Position numbers and translations under genes: made by a program | Notes under the pieces: model-generated | Told to the model about the DNA's origin: nothing | Databases searched by the model: none | What the model saw: only the letters and a program-made list of their open reading frames with translations | Shown here: piece after piece, positions 1 to 12,400 of the stretch | Numbering within the stretch: the stretch's first letter is position 1 | How the letters are laid out: the number at the start of each line of letters is the position of its first letter | DNA from: Xenoacremonium recifei | Taxonomy: Eukaryota > Ascomycota > Sordariomycetes > Hypocreales > Nectriaceae | Length of the DNA stretch: 64,000 bases | NCBI GenBank assembly: GCA_012184525.1 | Contig: WOFQ01000019.1 | Coordinates: 310,001-374,000, forward strand | Reading direction: 5' to 3'

Positions 1-1529
1 CAAGCGTCCCAGCACGCCCGCACTCGTGCCTACAAACAGCCTCACCAAGCCTGACATTCTGGATATTCTGGATAAGGTGTTGTTGGAGTGTGAGCGGCTG
101 TATGTGTGTGTCGATGCGCTGAATGAGACGGGTTGTGAGGAGGAGCTGGTGCAGTTGTTGCGGGAGGTGTGTGGGAGGAGTGCGAAGGTGAGGGTGTTGG
201 TGACGTGTACGAGGGAGCCGTTGGTGAGAACGCCGGAGATTCGCGAGCATAGGATGGAAGTCGATCTCGTGGACCGCGATATTGAAGCATACGTCCAGCA
301 CCGCCTCTCCACAGAACCCTCCTTCACAGCCCTGAGCGACAAGATCAAAGCCGAAGTACAACACAAGATCGTCGCCTCAGCCGACGGGATGTAAGCCCCC
401 CCCTGAATATGCCTCCCCCTGAACACCCCCCCAGTTCAACACCACCTAACATCACAGGTTCCGCTGGGCCCTCCTCTGCCTCGACCGCCTCGCCGCCCTC
501 CGCACCGGCCGCGACGTCCGCGACGCCCTCCTCGACATGCCAACCACCCTCTCCGCCACCTACATCGGTATCCTTAGCCTGGTGCGCCCGCACGACCGCG
601 CCATGGCCCGCGAGGCGCTCCTCTGGCTGTGCTTTGCGCTGCGGCCGCTGACGTTGCATGAGCTGGCGGAGGCGGTGGTGTTTCGCGAGTCGGACGAGGA
701 GATGGATGATGATTGCCGGTTGACGAACCCGGTGGCGCTGTTGGATGTGTGTCGGCATTTGGTGGTGAGGACGGGGGAGTTTGTGATGTTGGCGCATGAT
801 TCGATTCGGTCGTTTCTGACGAGTGTGCAGATACGGGCGTCGGGGGCGGCGTTCTTTGCTCTGGATGCGACTTCTGCGCATGCGAATATCTTGCGCAAGT
901 CGTTGGCGTATCTGTCTCTCACGGCATTCTCCTCCGGGCCCGTGACGGCACGCTCTGAATACCGTGCTCGGCTCCGCGCTCATCCGCTGGCCCGGTACGC
1001 CGCCGTGTCCTGGCCTACGCATTCAGAGCACGCCTCTCCATTGAGTGCTGATGACGAGGGTTGTATCCTTGCCTTCTTCGCTGCCAAAGCACAGCACCCG
1101 CGCGGTGGCCGCTTCGATGCTTGGGTGCAACTACTCCTTGAGACAACAGACTTGGGTCCGGTACGCAACACTCAGCCGCTATACTATGCAGCATCCTTCA
1201 ACATGCTCGCTGTGCTACGATTGCTTCTTCGACCCGGCAGCGATGTCGATCTGAATCGTGGCGGCGGACGCTTCCACTCCCCTCCGTTATTCGTAGCCGT
1301 CTGGCGTAGGAACTACGAGGCTGCGCGACTCTTAGTGGAAGCGGGTGCGAATCCAGACGTCGAAGACACGTCGGGCATGACGGCGCGAGAGTTAGCCGAG
1401 CGACGTGGCGTTGGGGATCTCATATTGGCGATGGATGAGGCTGATATGAAGAAAAGGGGCGCTGAGACTAGAAGAGTCCTCTCCGGGCAGGCACTGGAGC
1501 AAGTGAGCTTCAGATATGACGCGAAATAA
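1..1529 (+). CDS. NACHT/ankyrin-repeat NLR-like STAND protein, 5' end outside window
   Basis: This is the 3' part of a fungal NOD-like receptor. Reading is open from the window edge (frame of base 2) to 390. A 67-nt intron (391-457, GTAAGC...CACAG) follows, and the second exon runs 458-1529. The junction restores the sequence ADGMFRWALLCLD, which is typical just after the NACHT nucleotide-binding domain in fungal STAND proteins. Exon 1 carries the end of the NACHT domain (Walker B-like LYVCVDALNE, then VRVLVTCTREP). The middle resembles the winged-helix region (FALRPLTLHELAEAV, VMLAHDSIRSFL). The C-terminus holds about two ankyrin repeats (PLYYAASFNMLAVLRLLL; PPLFVAVWRRNYEAARLLVE). Family members are proposed to act in heterokaryon incompatibility or recognition of non-self. 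The N-terminal effector domain is off-window, so the output cannot be named. The family call is strong. Confidence 0.88.
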
Positions 1530-1710
1530 CGCCCAATCACGAAGACAATATCCAAAAAATGTATAGATTCAGGCTTTTTTCTGCTTCCAACAGTGGTGAT
1601 ACATACAAGATACATCCGGCTGTCTACCGTACAACCCGACTCTACTCCATACACATGGTATATTACACGGGCAAACCTCCCCTTGCCCCTTACCCCATCT
1701 TAATTCAAGC

Positions 1711-3425
1711 TCAGCCACGGCCCAGGTACCAGTTATGCGCCAGCTGGCTGGTCAGGTAGTTGAACGGCGTAGGCACCTCCGACAGACCCTTCCTAGCCAC
1801 GGGATGGCGCAGGTAAACAGCCGCGCAGATGTTGGGGTTGACCTCGAGGTACCGCGGGATAAAGGCAAAAGGCGCCATGAAGGGCCTTGGTCGCCAGGGA
1901 GTCACATACGGCTTCGACTCGTCAATGGGGTTCTCGGCATCCCGGCGTAGCGCCACGGCCAGGCGTCGAATTTCCTCCTTGGACAGCTCCTCCGTCTCCA
2001 TGATGTAGTGCGCCAGCTTGCGATCCTTCTCACCAACGTCCTTCAGACCCTTCTCCAGCACTCGCTTCTTGAACTCGAGTCGCTTCTCGTCCTCCTTTGC
2101 CTTCTCGGCCTTTTGCTCCGAGGTCAGTGACTGCTCCTCTGCGGCGCCCTCGGTCTCGGCCTCAGGGGCCGGGTCAGCCTCCTTGAACGCCGGCACGCTC
2201 GATGAAAGCAGCTGAATCTGAACCTGAAGCTCGTCGAGCAGCTCCTTGGAGTCCAGCTTGGTGCCCTCAGGGAGCGAGAGGAAGCGCTGGGCCTGATCAC
2301 GGAACAATCGCAGCTCCTTCTTCTGCTTGGCGGTGAAGTCCTTCAGGTCGCCCTGGAGAATTGATCGCACACTCTTTCGAAGACTTCGAAGTCGACCCAT
2401 CCTTAGATGCATTTCGTCCTCAGCGCTGAGCTCCTCAGCCTCAACGGCCTCACCCTCCTCGCCCTCCTCACCCCCCTCGTTCTCAGTGGTCGGTTCGGCA
2501 TCTGTGGCCTCACCAGCCGCAGCCTTGGTGCTGCGGAACTTCTCCAGAGCCTCCTTCTCTTTTCGCTTGCGCTTCTCCAAAGCCTGTTCCAAGAGGTGGT
2601 TCGGTTGGCCCTTCTTTTGCTCGCCTGTTGCGTACATGACCTTTTCGACGTCGACTTGGAACATGTCCCCGGGGTTGAGTTGGTACGCAGGATGAACCAT
2701 CTATTATCACTGGTTAGTCGTATCCTCGAATGAAATGAAACCTAAAAATGTACCTTCTTGCCGTTGACCTTAACAGCTCCGTGAATGACAAACTGACGAG
2801 CCTGTCGCGTGCTCGTAGCAAACATGGCTCGGAAGATAGCTGTGTCTAACCTACGCTCCAGCGGTGCGAAAGTCATCTGCATATACGGCGTCATCTTCTC
2901 GAAATGTTGAGACAGCTTCCCATTGACATCGGCAAAGGGGTTCGTCCGCTGCAGCGGGTGTGTCAAAGCCTTCTTCCCGGTATTGAACATCGACACTCTC
3001 GAGTACGACTCAGCCGTCACCGTCGAATTCGTCAAACCCGAACCTCGTCCCGCAGCCTGTTCCGAGCCGTCGTTCGCCGCAAGGTATTCGGGAGGCATGT
3101 CGACAACAGACAGCAGACGTCGCGAGAAGAGTCGCACCCATTTCTTCTCAGGGATGTGTTCGCCGTGGTACGCTCGCGTCTTGGCCTTAGCAGCCCATTT
3201 CTGCTGGAAGAATGTCGCTCGGCCTCTGACCTGGGGCTCCTTGCCGGCCGCGCGTGCGAGATTAAACAGGTTCTGCTTGTTCCATGATTGCCTCAATTTC
3301 TAGACACACTTCAGTCAGCTGATGATCGCGGAGGGTTGTCGAAAACGTGGAAAAGAAGCCAATTGGGAAAATCGAGAGAGACATACCGGTCGGGCAAGAC
3401 CGTGAAACTTGCGGGGCCTGCGCAT
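1711..3425 (-). CDS. NAM9: Mitochondrial small-subunit ribosomal protein uS4m (Nam9-like)
   Basis: Exons on the minus strand are 3425-3387, 3299-2754 and 2700-1711, giving 524 aa. The first exon is only 13 codons (MRRPRKFHGLARP). It joins by GTATGT...TCTAG to KLRQSWNKQNLFNL, a hallmark start of fungal mitochondrial S4. The second intron (2701-2753) splits the S4 RNA-binding domain between KVNGKK and MVHPAYQ; the domain spans about residues 175-215. The C-terminal half is a long Glu/Lys-rich fungal extension ending in a conserved tail (FAFIPRYLEVNPNICAAVYLRHPVARKGLSEVPTPF, in two parts). uS4m binds 12S/15S-type rRNA and nucleates assembly of the small mitoribosomal subunit. The gene is divergent from CTF18, sharing a promoter of roughly 320 bp. 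Confidence 0.93.
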
Positions 3426-3598
3426 CTTGACGAATTGATCCCGCAATGCTGGCACCTGAAGCTGGCGATGATGAGCTCGGGAGGTCAAAAGTTTCGGTTG
3501 GACGTCGACGGATTATCCTAGCGCCCGGCGCCGACTAGCGGGTATGAGGTACGTACCTTTTGCGCTGCGGTGAATCATCGGCTAAATGACCCCCATGA

Positions 3599-3623
3599 AC
3601 GCGTCTCAATTTACACGACGCGT
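3599..3623. promoter_or_regulatory. Two MluI cell-cycle boxes (MCB) upstream of CTF18
   Basis: ACGCGT occurs at 3599-3604 and 3618-3623, 19 bp apart, inside GAACGCGTC and GACGCGTC. This is the core bound by the Swi6/Mbp1-type MBF factor, which drives G1/S expression of replication genes. The pair lies about 125-150 bp before the preferred CTF18 start. Their presence argues that 3586-3747, though open in frame, is promoter or leader rather than coding sequence. Confidence 0.6.
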
Positions 3624-3747
3624 CTCGCGACTCTTAGCCCGTCTACTTGTCTTAGTTGCTCCTACAAGGGGAAATTCAACACCACGAATTCGACATCCTC
3701 GACAATTTTCGACTGAAAGCATTTTGGTGTCATTCGCTCACAGACGC

Positions 3748-6619
3748 ATGAAAATGCTGTCAGCTTCATCACCAATTGTCTTCCCCAAGAGCTCCTCCCC
3801 TCCCGCACCCAAACGCACCAAACCTCACGACCATGGCCCTCCCAGACCGAAGCCCCCCGCCGGGCCGTTCATCATTGAAGATGAAGACTCCGAAGACGAG
3901 GTAGAGGATGATGGCCACGACTCAAAACGACCTATGTTGGAGGATCCCCGAGACCAAATCCCAGATACCATCCCCGACGCCCAGATTGTTGACGACGCGG
4001 ATGCGGAAGAAGCCCTCCACGATACCGCGGAACAACCAGACTCTATCCTCCCCTCATGGACCTCCTCACGAACCCTTTTCTCCTCCTCAGTCCTCAAGGC
4101 CTTCACTCCCACAAGCTACAACATCCAGACCTGCAACGGCAAGTCCTCCACCATCAAGCAACGAAAAGCTTCCGCCGCACCAACCTACGAATCCATGGTC
4201 GCCGCCCGCTCACGCACCAAAGAAGGCCGCGCCAAACGCAGCTACTACGGCATCGACATCCACAACCTCATCAATACAGCCAACACCGTCGCTCCTTCAA
4301 AAACTCCCTCGGAACCCAATCAGCCCGTGCAATCCGTCGAGAAACCCATCCCCAGCCGCAAACACAAACCCACGAAGCTGTGGACCGAGAAGTACCGCGC
4401 TCGCACCTTCATGGACCTCTGCGGCGACGACGGGACGAACCGCCTCGTGCTGCGCTGGCTCAAGCGCTGGGATCCAATTGTCTTTCCCGGTGCAGCGCGG
4501 TCGAAGCCCGTGGTTGTGCGGCGGGCGGGCCGGCGGGCGGGCCAGCAGGAGCAGGAGGAGAAGCCGCACCGCAAGATCCTCATGCTAACAGGCCCGCCAG
4601 GCCTGGGCAAGACGACACTGGCGCATGTATGTGCGCGACAGGCCGGGTACGAAGTCATGGAGATCAACGCAAGTGACGACCGCAGCAGAGACGTGGTGAA
4701 GAACCGTATCCGCACGAGTCTCGGTACGGAGAGTGTCAAGACCGTGAGCAACCGCAAGGTCGGCGACGGACCTCAAAAGGTTGCAAAGCCAGCATGTGTG
4801 GTAGTCGATGAAGTCGACGGCGTGGTATCCGGCTCAGGAGGCTCCGGCGAGGGCGGCTTCGTCAAGGCGCTCATCGACCTCGTACTGCTCGACCAGCGCA
4901 ACACATCCAGCGCTACCACACACACTCGCAAGAAGAAAGGCGACGACTTCCGCCTCATGCGGCCCCTCATCCTCATCTGCAACGACGTCTACCACCCGTC
5001 CCTCCGCCCGCTGCGCCAATCCGGTCTCGCTGAGATCATCCACGTCGGCAAGCCCTCGCTGGACGCCGTCGTCACCCGCCTCAAGACCATCTTCGAGAAG
5101 GAGGGCATCCCCTGCGAGAAGGACGCTGCGCGAAAGCTATGCGAGGCAGCTTGGGGCATGACCAGCGGCATCGACGCCAAGCGCGGCGCAGAGAGTACAG
5201 TTGAGGGCGACCTCCGCGGCGTCATGGTCGTCGGCGAATGGGTCGCCGGCCGCTTCCGCGCCTCCAAACACGACGGTCCTCCGCGCCTCACACGCCAATG
5301 GCTCGAAGCCAACATCCTACGCGACCTTGCCGCCGGCGCCGGCGCCGCACGCGGTCTCGGCCGTGGCAGTGTTCGCGACATCGTCAACCGGCTGTTCCTC
5401 GAAGGCGGCGGCTTCCCCAAGCAAGCGCTCTCCTTCTCGTCCTCTTCAAAGACACAGCACGAGCAGCCCAAGGCGGAGCTGGGCTTCAACGAGCTGCAGA
5501 AGAAGCACGCCATGGAGCGCCTGACGCAGATGGTCGAGACCAGCGGCGAGATTGCGCACGTTGTTGCTGAGGTCTTCGCCGAGTATCCGCGCCGCGACTA
5601 CAACGACGATCTATACCTCAGCAAGCCTGCCCTCGCGCACGAGTGGCTACACTTCCACGACGCCTGCCACACACGCCTCTACTCCAGCCAAGAATGGGAA
5701 CTCGCGCCCTACCTCTGCCAACCCGTCCTCGCCTGCCACCACCTCTTCGCCTCGCCGCACCGCCACCAGCCGCCTCCCTGGGACGACGACGACGCCGCAC
5801 AGCCCTTCTCCGGCCCGCGCGCAGACTTCCAAGCGCGCGAGGCCGAGAAACTGAACCGGACGCAGCTCCAAGCGCTGCAGGCGCAACTGCCCCCCACGCT
5901 GATGCGCTCGTTCCGCAGCGCGGAGGACATGGCGGTCGAGTTCATGCCGTGGCTTGTGCGGCTGGTCAGCCCGGACGTTAAGCCCGTGGTGGTTGGCGGT
6001 AGCGCGGGTGCGACGGCAAGTGTGCGGCGGGAGGCGGAGAAGAAGATGGTGTTGCGGGCGTGTGATGTGCTTGCGGATGTGGGTGTTGAACTGCATCGTG
6101 GGAAGATCGAGGAGACGGGGCCGGGACGCGCGCCGCAGTATGTGTACCGCATGGAACCGTGAGTTTTGTCCCGTTCACACACCTTTCTAGGATTGACTGA
6201 CTGATCATTGCAGTGACCTCGATGCTCTATCAACATTTGAGACCGCCTCCTCCCTTCTCCTGTCCTCCGCCGCACCAACGCGCTACGCCGTGCGCCAGGT
6301 TCTCGACCAGGAACTCCAACGCACGCACGCAGCCCGTGCCGCGGCTGCACGTCAAGTATACTTGCGTTCCGGACCCGCCCAAGCAGAGCACGACAAGGAG
6401 AACGACGCGCCACAGCCGACTGCTCAGAAGGCCGAGGTAAAGCGTGATTTCTTCGGGCGGGTCATTCAGGAGGTGATGCCGCTGCGCGAAGTGAACGGCA
6501 ATGGAGGCGGTGTGAGAGCTGAGACGAAGGAGAGAAAGGTGTGGGTGACGTATCATGAAGGGCTGAATAATGCGGTGCGGAAGCCGATGTCGATGCAGGA
6601 GTTCTTTAGGGGGCTGTAA
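3748..6619 (+). CDS. CTF18: Chromosome transmission fidelity protein 18 (alternative RFC large subunit)
   Basis: Exons are 3748-6158 and 6214-6619 (intron GTGAGT...TTGCAG), giving 938 aa. The AAA+ clamp-loader core starts near residue 210 with LWTEKYRARTFMDLCGDD. Walker A is GPPGLGKTT, Walker B is VVVDEVDG, and the NASDDRS sensor region is present, all typical of Ctf18 rather than Rfc1. The acidic, disordered N-terminus and the C-terminal segment (KPMSMQEFFRGL at the very end) fit the family, where the tail contacts Dcc1/Ctf8. The complex loads PCNA and supports sister-chromatid cohesion and the replication checkpoint. The frame is open from an earlier ATG at 3586, but those 54 residues look untypical and cover two MCB elements. 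I therefore prefer ATG 3748 or the second Met at 3754. Confidence 0.92.
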
Positions 6620-6802
6620 GTGAGGTGGACGGTTAGGGGTAACGATAATGAAGTAATGTAGATGCTGCATCCAATCCTCCATGCCTTGCATCAGCGCTGT
6701 CTCTCTATCCAAACATATTCTATGATATCCAACATTCATCCGATAGATCTCTCGTGCGTCCTCCAAATGGGTATCATGACCCGTAACCAACCCCTGAGCA
6801 CT

Positions 6803-8457
6803 TCACAGTTTCGACTTAGGTCGCTGCGCTGGCACCGCCAGTGGATCGTACACATGCCCGGTCAAGTTATCAGCCGGCGTTGCACCGTGCGAGAACAAAC
6901 TCCTTGTATCCAAAAGTCCGGGGTGCAGGTCCGAGATCTTGTTGGCGCCCACCAGTCGCATGTTCATCTCCATCTCGTCCTTGAGCAGCTGCATAGCACG
7001 CTCAACACCGGCCTGTCCGTACGCACTCATGGCATACAGGAACGGCCGGCCAATACCCACACCCTTGGCGCCAAGGCACAACGCCTTCAGCATGTCAGTA
7101 GCACGCCGAATGCCGCCGTCGATGAACACCTCAATCTTGTCATCCAAACCAAGTTCGCGAAGCACAGGCATCGTCTCGGCCAGTACTTCGATACCGGAAC
7201 GCGCAAAGTCGAGCTGGCGACCGCCGTGATTGCTAAGCACGACACCAGCACACCCGGCCTGCGCGGCACGGACGACATCCTCAACACGCTGCACGCCCTT
7301 GAGGATGATGGGCATCTTGGTGATGCTCTGGAACCAAGGGATGTCATCCCAACTGAGACCCGGGTCAATGAAGCTCGAGATGGCACGGGCTGCACCCTGA
7401 CTGTTATCAGTGTCCTGGCCCGACTGGACGTTGGAGCCAGGGTCGGTGAACTTGGAGCGCATGTCCTTCTCACGGCGGCCCAGCTGCGGCGCATCAACGG
7501 TGATGAAAAGGCCCTTGCAGCCACGAGCCTCGGCGTGCTGGACAATGCGGCGCGTGATCTCACGGTCCTTGTTGACGTACAGCTGGAACCACTGGATCTG
7601 GTCACCCTTCTTGGCGTCGACGATCTCATCAAACGAGCATGAAGCCAGAGTCGGGATCATCTGGATGATGTCGTGTGTGTGAGCCGCGCGAGTGAGTACT
7701 ACTTCACCCTCGGGGTCGCCAAGCTTGCCCAGAGCCGTAGCCGTGACATAGAAGGGAATAGATGTCTTGGTGCCGAGCATGGTGGTCGAGAGGTCAATGT
7801 GCTCGACATCGATGAGGATCTGAGGACGGAACCAGATGCGGTGGAAGGCCGAATGGTTCTCTCGCAGGGTCTGTCGAGTCATCAGTCAACGTACAGTTCC
7901 ACCGAGCCAGTCTAGAATCAAGGGAAACCTACAATCTCGTCATCGGCCGCGCTCGAATAGTACCCCCAAGCGGTCTTCTTCATCACCCGTCGCGCCACAG
8001 CCTCAAAGTCCAGCAAGTTATAGCACTGTGACAGAAGCGGCTTCTGCGCGACCCGTTCCAGTCGCTCGACTTCTTCGGGATCTTCTTCCTTCTCCTCGAC
8101 AGCTACACTGCTCATGTCCACGGGGCCCAGGTGCTTAGAGGCATCGAGGTACTTGTCCAGGGTGTCGGGCGGGTGAATAGGGTCGAACTCTTCCGTCGCA
8201 TCTTTGCCCTGAAGGAGATCAGACAGGCGACTCTTGGGGGACTTGTTGATTGACTTACAGCATACTTGAGGATAATCTTCTGGCCTCCAGGGTGCTCTGG
8301 CAGAAACTCGGTCACATCATACGCCTTGCCCTGCGACGTTGTCAGCTCAATGGATACTCATGCGTCTCCTTTGCTCCTCTTGTATACTGACGTGCACAAT
8401 CACCCAGCACGACTTGGCATTGTTGTGCTCCGCGACCTCTTCGCCCTTCAGCGCCAT
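6803..8457 (-). CDS. L-lactate dehydrogenase (cytochrome b2 type), peroxisomal-signal form
   Basis: Exons on the minus strand are 8457-8392, 8330-8259, 8208-7933 and 7870-6803, giving 493 aa. Residues 1-75 form a cytochrome b5 domain (heme ligand in FLPEHPGG, about His35). Residues 110-470 form the FMN-dependent alpha-hydroxy-acid dehydrogenase barrel (MIPTLASCSFDEI, LSNHGGRQLD with the catalytic His/Arg, DGGIRRATDMLKALCLGAKGVGIGRP). The family oxidises L-lactate or related 2-hydroxy acids to 2-oxo acids. Yeast Cyb2 carries a mitochondrial presequence. Here the protein begins almost directly with the b5 domain and ends in PKSKL, a canonical PTS1 peroxisomal signal. The frame stays open upstream to 8583 without an obvious presequence. 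Substrate preference cannot be read from sequence. Confidence 0.9.
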
Positions 8458-9467
8458 CTTGTCGTCGCCCAGCACGTTCGCTGGTGAAGGTCCCTTAGCC
8501 CGAGTCTCCGAGAGAGCACCGATGACGTTATCGTTGCTGCTGTTGGATCTGTAGATGTGCTTGATCCTGTGAGATCTCGCCAATCGATCTCAGTCCAGGT
8601 CAACCAGTGTGTAAACCTATGAGTTCAGAGTCGAGAGACAAGAAATAAATGAAGGAGATCGTTGAGGGAGCCAAAGCAGCGGGAGACGGGGACTTTTACT
8701 TTCTTCCCCATCCATGGAACCTCCCCGAGGAAGGCACGACCGCCCACCCCCCCGGAGCTTGGCCACCGAAAGCGTCCCCTCACGAGCCTGTCGCAGCGCC
8801 TGGATTAGCGAATCTCCCCCTAAGGACAACCGCTAAATCCCCAGCGCCTCCACAGCTTTGGGGCGTCCCATCTCGGGCGGTCGGGTCAAAGAAGGTGCGG
8901 GGTACATCCGCTGTGGCTTGACCCCTGCATGCGCCCTAGCCACCATTGCTCAACCTCGGTCTAAACAATGGCGAGCAGCAGAGAGCTCGTCTTCATATAG
9001 ACAGACAACTTGTGTAGCAGATTCAGAAAAAGACTGCGCCGGTTTGGGTGTTGCTCCAGTTGTTCTATACCTGCGGCAACTACAACGACAAACAAGAAAA
9101 CAAAGAATCTACTATGCCAACTCGCTCCCTGTCACCGCGTCTCCTTCCTCCCGGGCCAGTCATCCTTCGTCACTCGTAGATGCGTGCTCCGAATCCTCGG
9201 CTCCGTTCCGTCTCAATCGTGGCGCACCGGCTTTTCATATAACACCCGATCTGCATTTGACGGCACCAACTCCGCGTCGGCGCTCGTCTGTTCGTTCAAC
9301 TTCGGAGCAAACCCCGAGTGGGGCTCGGGCCGACGACGGAGCAAACCCCGATCCGACGCCGAGTCACTCAACCACCGGTCTGACCGGCCAGTCGAATTAA
9401 AGACACATCCGAGGTAGAGCGGACCTTGACACGACACATTTTCCTCGTTCCATCTCATGGATTTATA
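8458..9467. other. Intergenic, upstream of the lactate dehydrogenase gene
   Basis: This 1.0-kb stretch lies between the lactate dehydrogenase start and the BRO1 stop, both on the minus strand. Several short open frames exist on both strands but none shows a recognisable domain or intron pattern. It probably holds the lactate dehydrogenase promoter and the BRO1 3' UTR. Confidence 0.5.
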
Positions 9468-12400
9468 TTATTTCCATGCATTCAACCCTGCCCACGGATC
9501 GTGCGGCTGCTGCTGTCCACCTGATGGTTGCACCGGCAAGCTCTGCGGCCGTCCACCTTGAGAATTGTAATCCGGACTGCCATACATCGTCTGCTGCGGC
9601 CCCAGAGGCGGAGGTCCCGGCGGAGGAGGTGGCGGTACGTACCCTTGAGGAACGTACCCGGGATTGCTTTGCTGCTGTTGCGGCTGCTGCGGCTGTGGTG
9701 AGAAAGTTCCAAAAGATTGGTGTGGCTGTCCGAAGCTTGTCTGTGTTGCAGGCGGCGACGCTGGTCCTCTCATCGCATTGATACCAAAGGACGTCTGGTT
9801 CGGGGGTGGTGACGTTGGTCCCGGGGTCGGCCCATACGTACTAGGGTTATAAGTCGGCTGCGTGAAGTTGGCCATTCGCGGACTGAAAGCCTGTCCCTGC
9901 TGGCCCCCCATGGTCTGATAACTCTGCTGATTAGGGGGTGGTGAGCTGGGCATCCCATATGTATTCTGGAACCCCGGTTGCTGATACTGAGGTGCTTGTC
10001 CCTGTTGGAATAGGGGCGCTGGGGGTCGACGAGGGTTTGTCGGCTGTGGTGAGGGTTTTGGCGGTTCCATCGACATTCTGTCCATCAGTTCGCGAAGTCG
10101 TTCCTGCTCCATCTCGGCCCGCGAATCCTTCCTCGACGATTTATCCTGCTCAATCTGCTGAAGTAGCTGTCCACCCTCAGATCTTCGGTTGCTGACAAAC
10201 GTCTCGACGTTCTTGTCCAAGCTCTCCACCGTTTCCCGCATCTCCGAGTACCACGTCTTGGCTCCCTGTAGCCCAGCCTCGAGATCAAGGAATTCCTGGT
10301 AGGCACGCTTGTATCGGTTGATGATCGATGACCGATTGCGTTGCATGGCTTCGTATTTACTCTGCTCTGACTGCACTCGCTTGTCCTGCAAGAGAGTGTT
10401 GAATGCAGCTGTCAGCTCCTTCATCAAACTGGCTTGCTTGTGATTAGCCTGTACCAGCCGGTTCTGGTGTGGCCGGAATTTTTCTAGCTCCTGCTGGAAT
10501 AATTGTGATTCGTAGTTTGATATCGACTTTTTGTTGAGAATGAGGATCTGGGAGATGTCGTCGTTGTGAACCTAGTCCCGTCAGTTTCTCCATTATTTGT
10601 GCATCGCAACTCTCGATTTACCTTTTCCTTGAGATCCTTCAGAACCTGGTTTCTCTCACGTTTAATAAGATTGAGCTTCTTCAGAATCTCCTCCACCCTT
10701 TCCACTTGATCCATAACACTGGGACCGTCGTCAAAGTCATCGTCGAGGAGATTTCCTTCGTTGCCTGATGGACTGACAGCGTTACTTCCTCGAGCCCGGG
10801 CCTGGGCGACTCCTCTGCTGAATAGCTGGTCCACCTCACCCGTCTGAGCTGCCCGTCTCATCTCGTCGAAGTCCATCTCATTCAGTCGGAGCTTGCTGGA
10901 TAGCTGGTTGTCGCTCCTCGACGCTTCATCCAACGCCTCTCTGTAATTTCGGATGTCGTTTCGCAATGTCGTTGTCAGCTTGGAACTCGGCTGCTGTGTC
11001 CATTCGCCCTCGTATTTTGACCGCATCTTCTCACACACGCTCTCCTCCATATCCAGCTGCTTTGTGCTCTTTTCCAGTGTCGATAAGATTGAATCCCGTT
11101 CGCTCCTGAGCAGATCAAAGATAGCCGCCGGGTTTTCGTGATTCGCAACATCGTCACACCACTGCCGGAAGTCCTCGTCGGGCAGTGCCTCCTGGTCAAA
11201 TCCGCCCTTCAATACTTGCAGAGCTCCTGGTAATCGGAGATAGTCCAGACTTGCGGCCATCTCGCCATTGGCAGTGTCAACTCTCTCCGTCTCCGCCCTT
11301 ATCAGCTTCGCCTTCTCCTCATCGTAAAGACTCGCCGACTCGGTGACTGCAAACGGTACAATCTTGGCAAAGAGATCGGGACCAGTAATCCGCTGAATAT
11401 CTTGCCCAGCATATAGCTCGCTCACGGGAATCGGTTTGGCAGCTGGGAGTTTGGGGACTGGTTCCAAACTGGCCTCTACCGGGACATTCTGGTGATAGAT
11501 GTAGTCATTGTCCCTCAAAAGCCCCTCAAGCTTGCTCTTCACTGTTGAGTAGTGTCGTTTTGTAATGTCCTGGAGCACCGCACCGCAGTCAGGGCTCAGG
11601 TTGGAGCTGGGCGGACAGGTCGAGGGGAAATTTCGCGCCACTCGATCAGCTTCTTTAGCTTGCGCCTCGGCGACTTGGAGTCGTCCGACGGCCTCGCCAT
11701 GGCGGTTCGCGTCGTCGTCAGCCATGGCCTGATAGTACTGGGCCATTGAATTGAGCAAGCTCGTCTTAGCCTGCACATTGCGGGCGCCAATTAGCATCGC
11801 GATCGCCGCTGGAATACGAGATTCAGGGGGGAAGGGAGGTGCCACTCACCTGTACCATCATCAACCACACTTTTTCGAAGATGACCTTGTTTACGTTCTC
11901 CTGGACCCCCTCATAAGCTTGCCCGTAGAGATAGCCCGCCTGCGAGGCAAGCTTCGCAAGCAGGCCAATCTTCTTCTTATCGGCGATCTGCTTCTCGAGA
12001 AATACCTCCTGAGCCTGGGCGAGCATTATATGAATGAGACATTTGACGGTTTCGCGGCTTAGGTCGGATGAGGGTGCGTGGAGGAAGTTCTCGTTAATAT
12101 AGGTGAACATGCCGGCCGACGCTTGGAAGTTGTGGTATGCCGTCTTGAGGGCCGATTCCTCACCGCGATCTTGGGCGGCGGCGTGGCACGAGAGTACGGC
12201 GGAGATGTTGAAGATGATAGAGGCCTTTTCGAACGCGAGCGAGTATTGTGAAGTGGCCTTGTGGGTGAAAGCATCGAACCTAAGAAATCGTGTGACGATC
12301 AGCTGAATGTTTGCGCGCACACGGACAGCATGTATTTGTGAGCATGAGCTATCGCATACCATGTAAAGGAGATTTTGATGTGCTGCTCGTCGACCGGAAA

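Noticed and set aside
345..1022. A 225-codon minus-strand frame over the ankyrin NLR
   Set aside because: It is an antisense shadow of a clear NACHT/ankyrin gene and its product is Arg/Pro low-complexity sequence.
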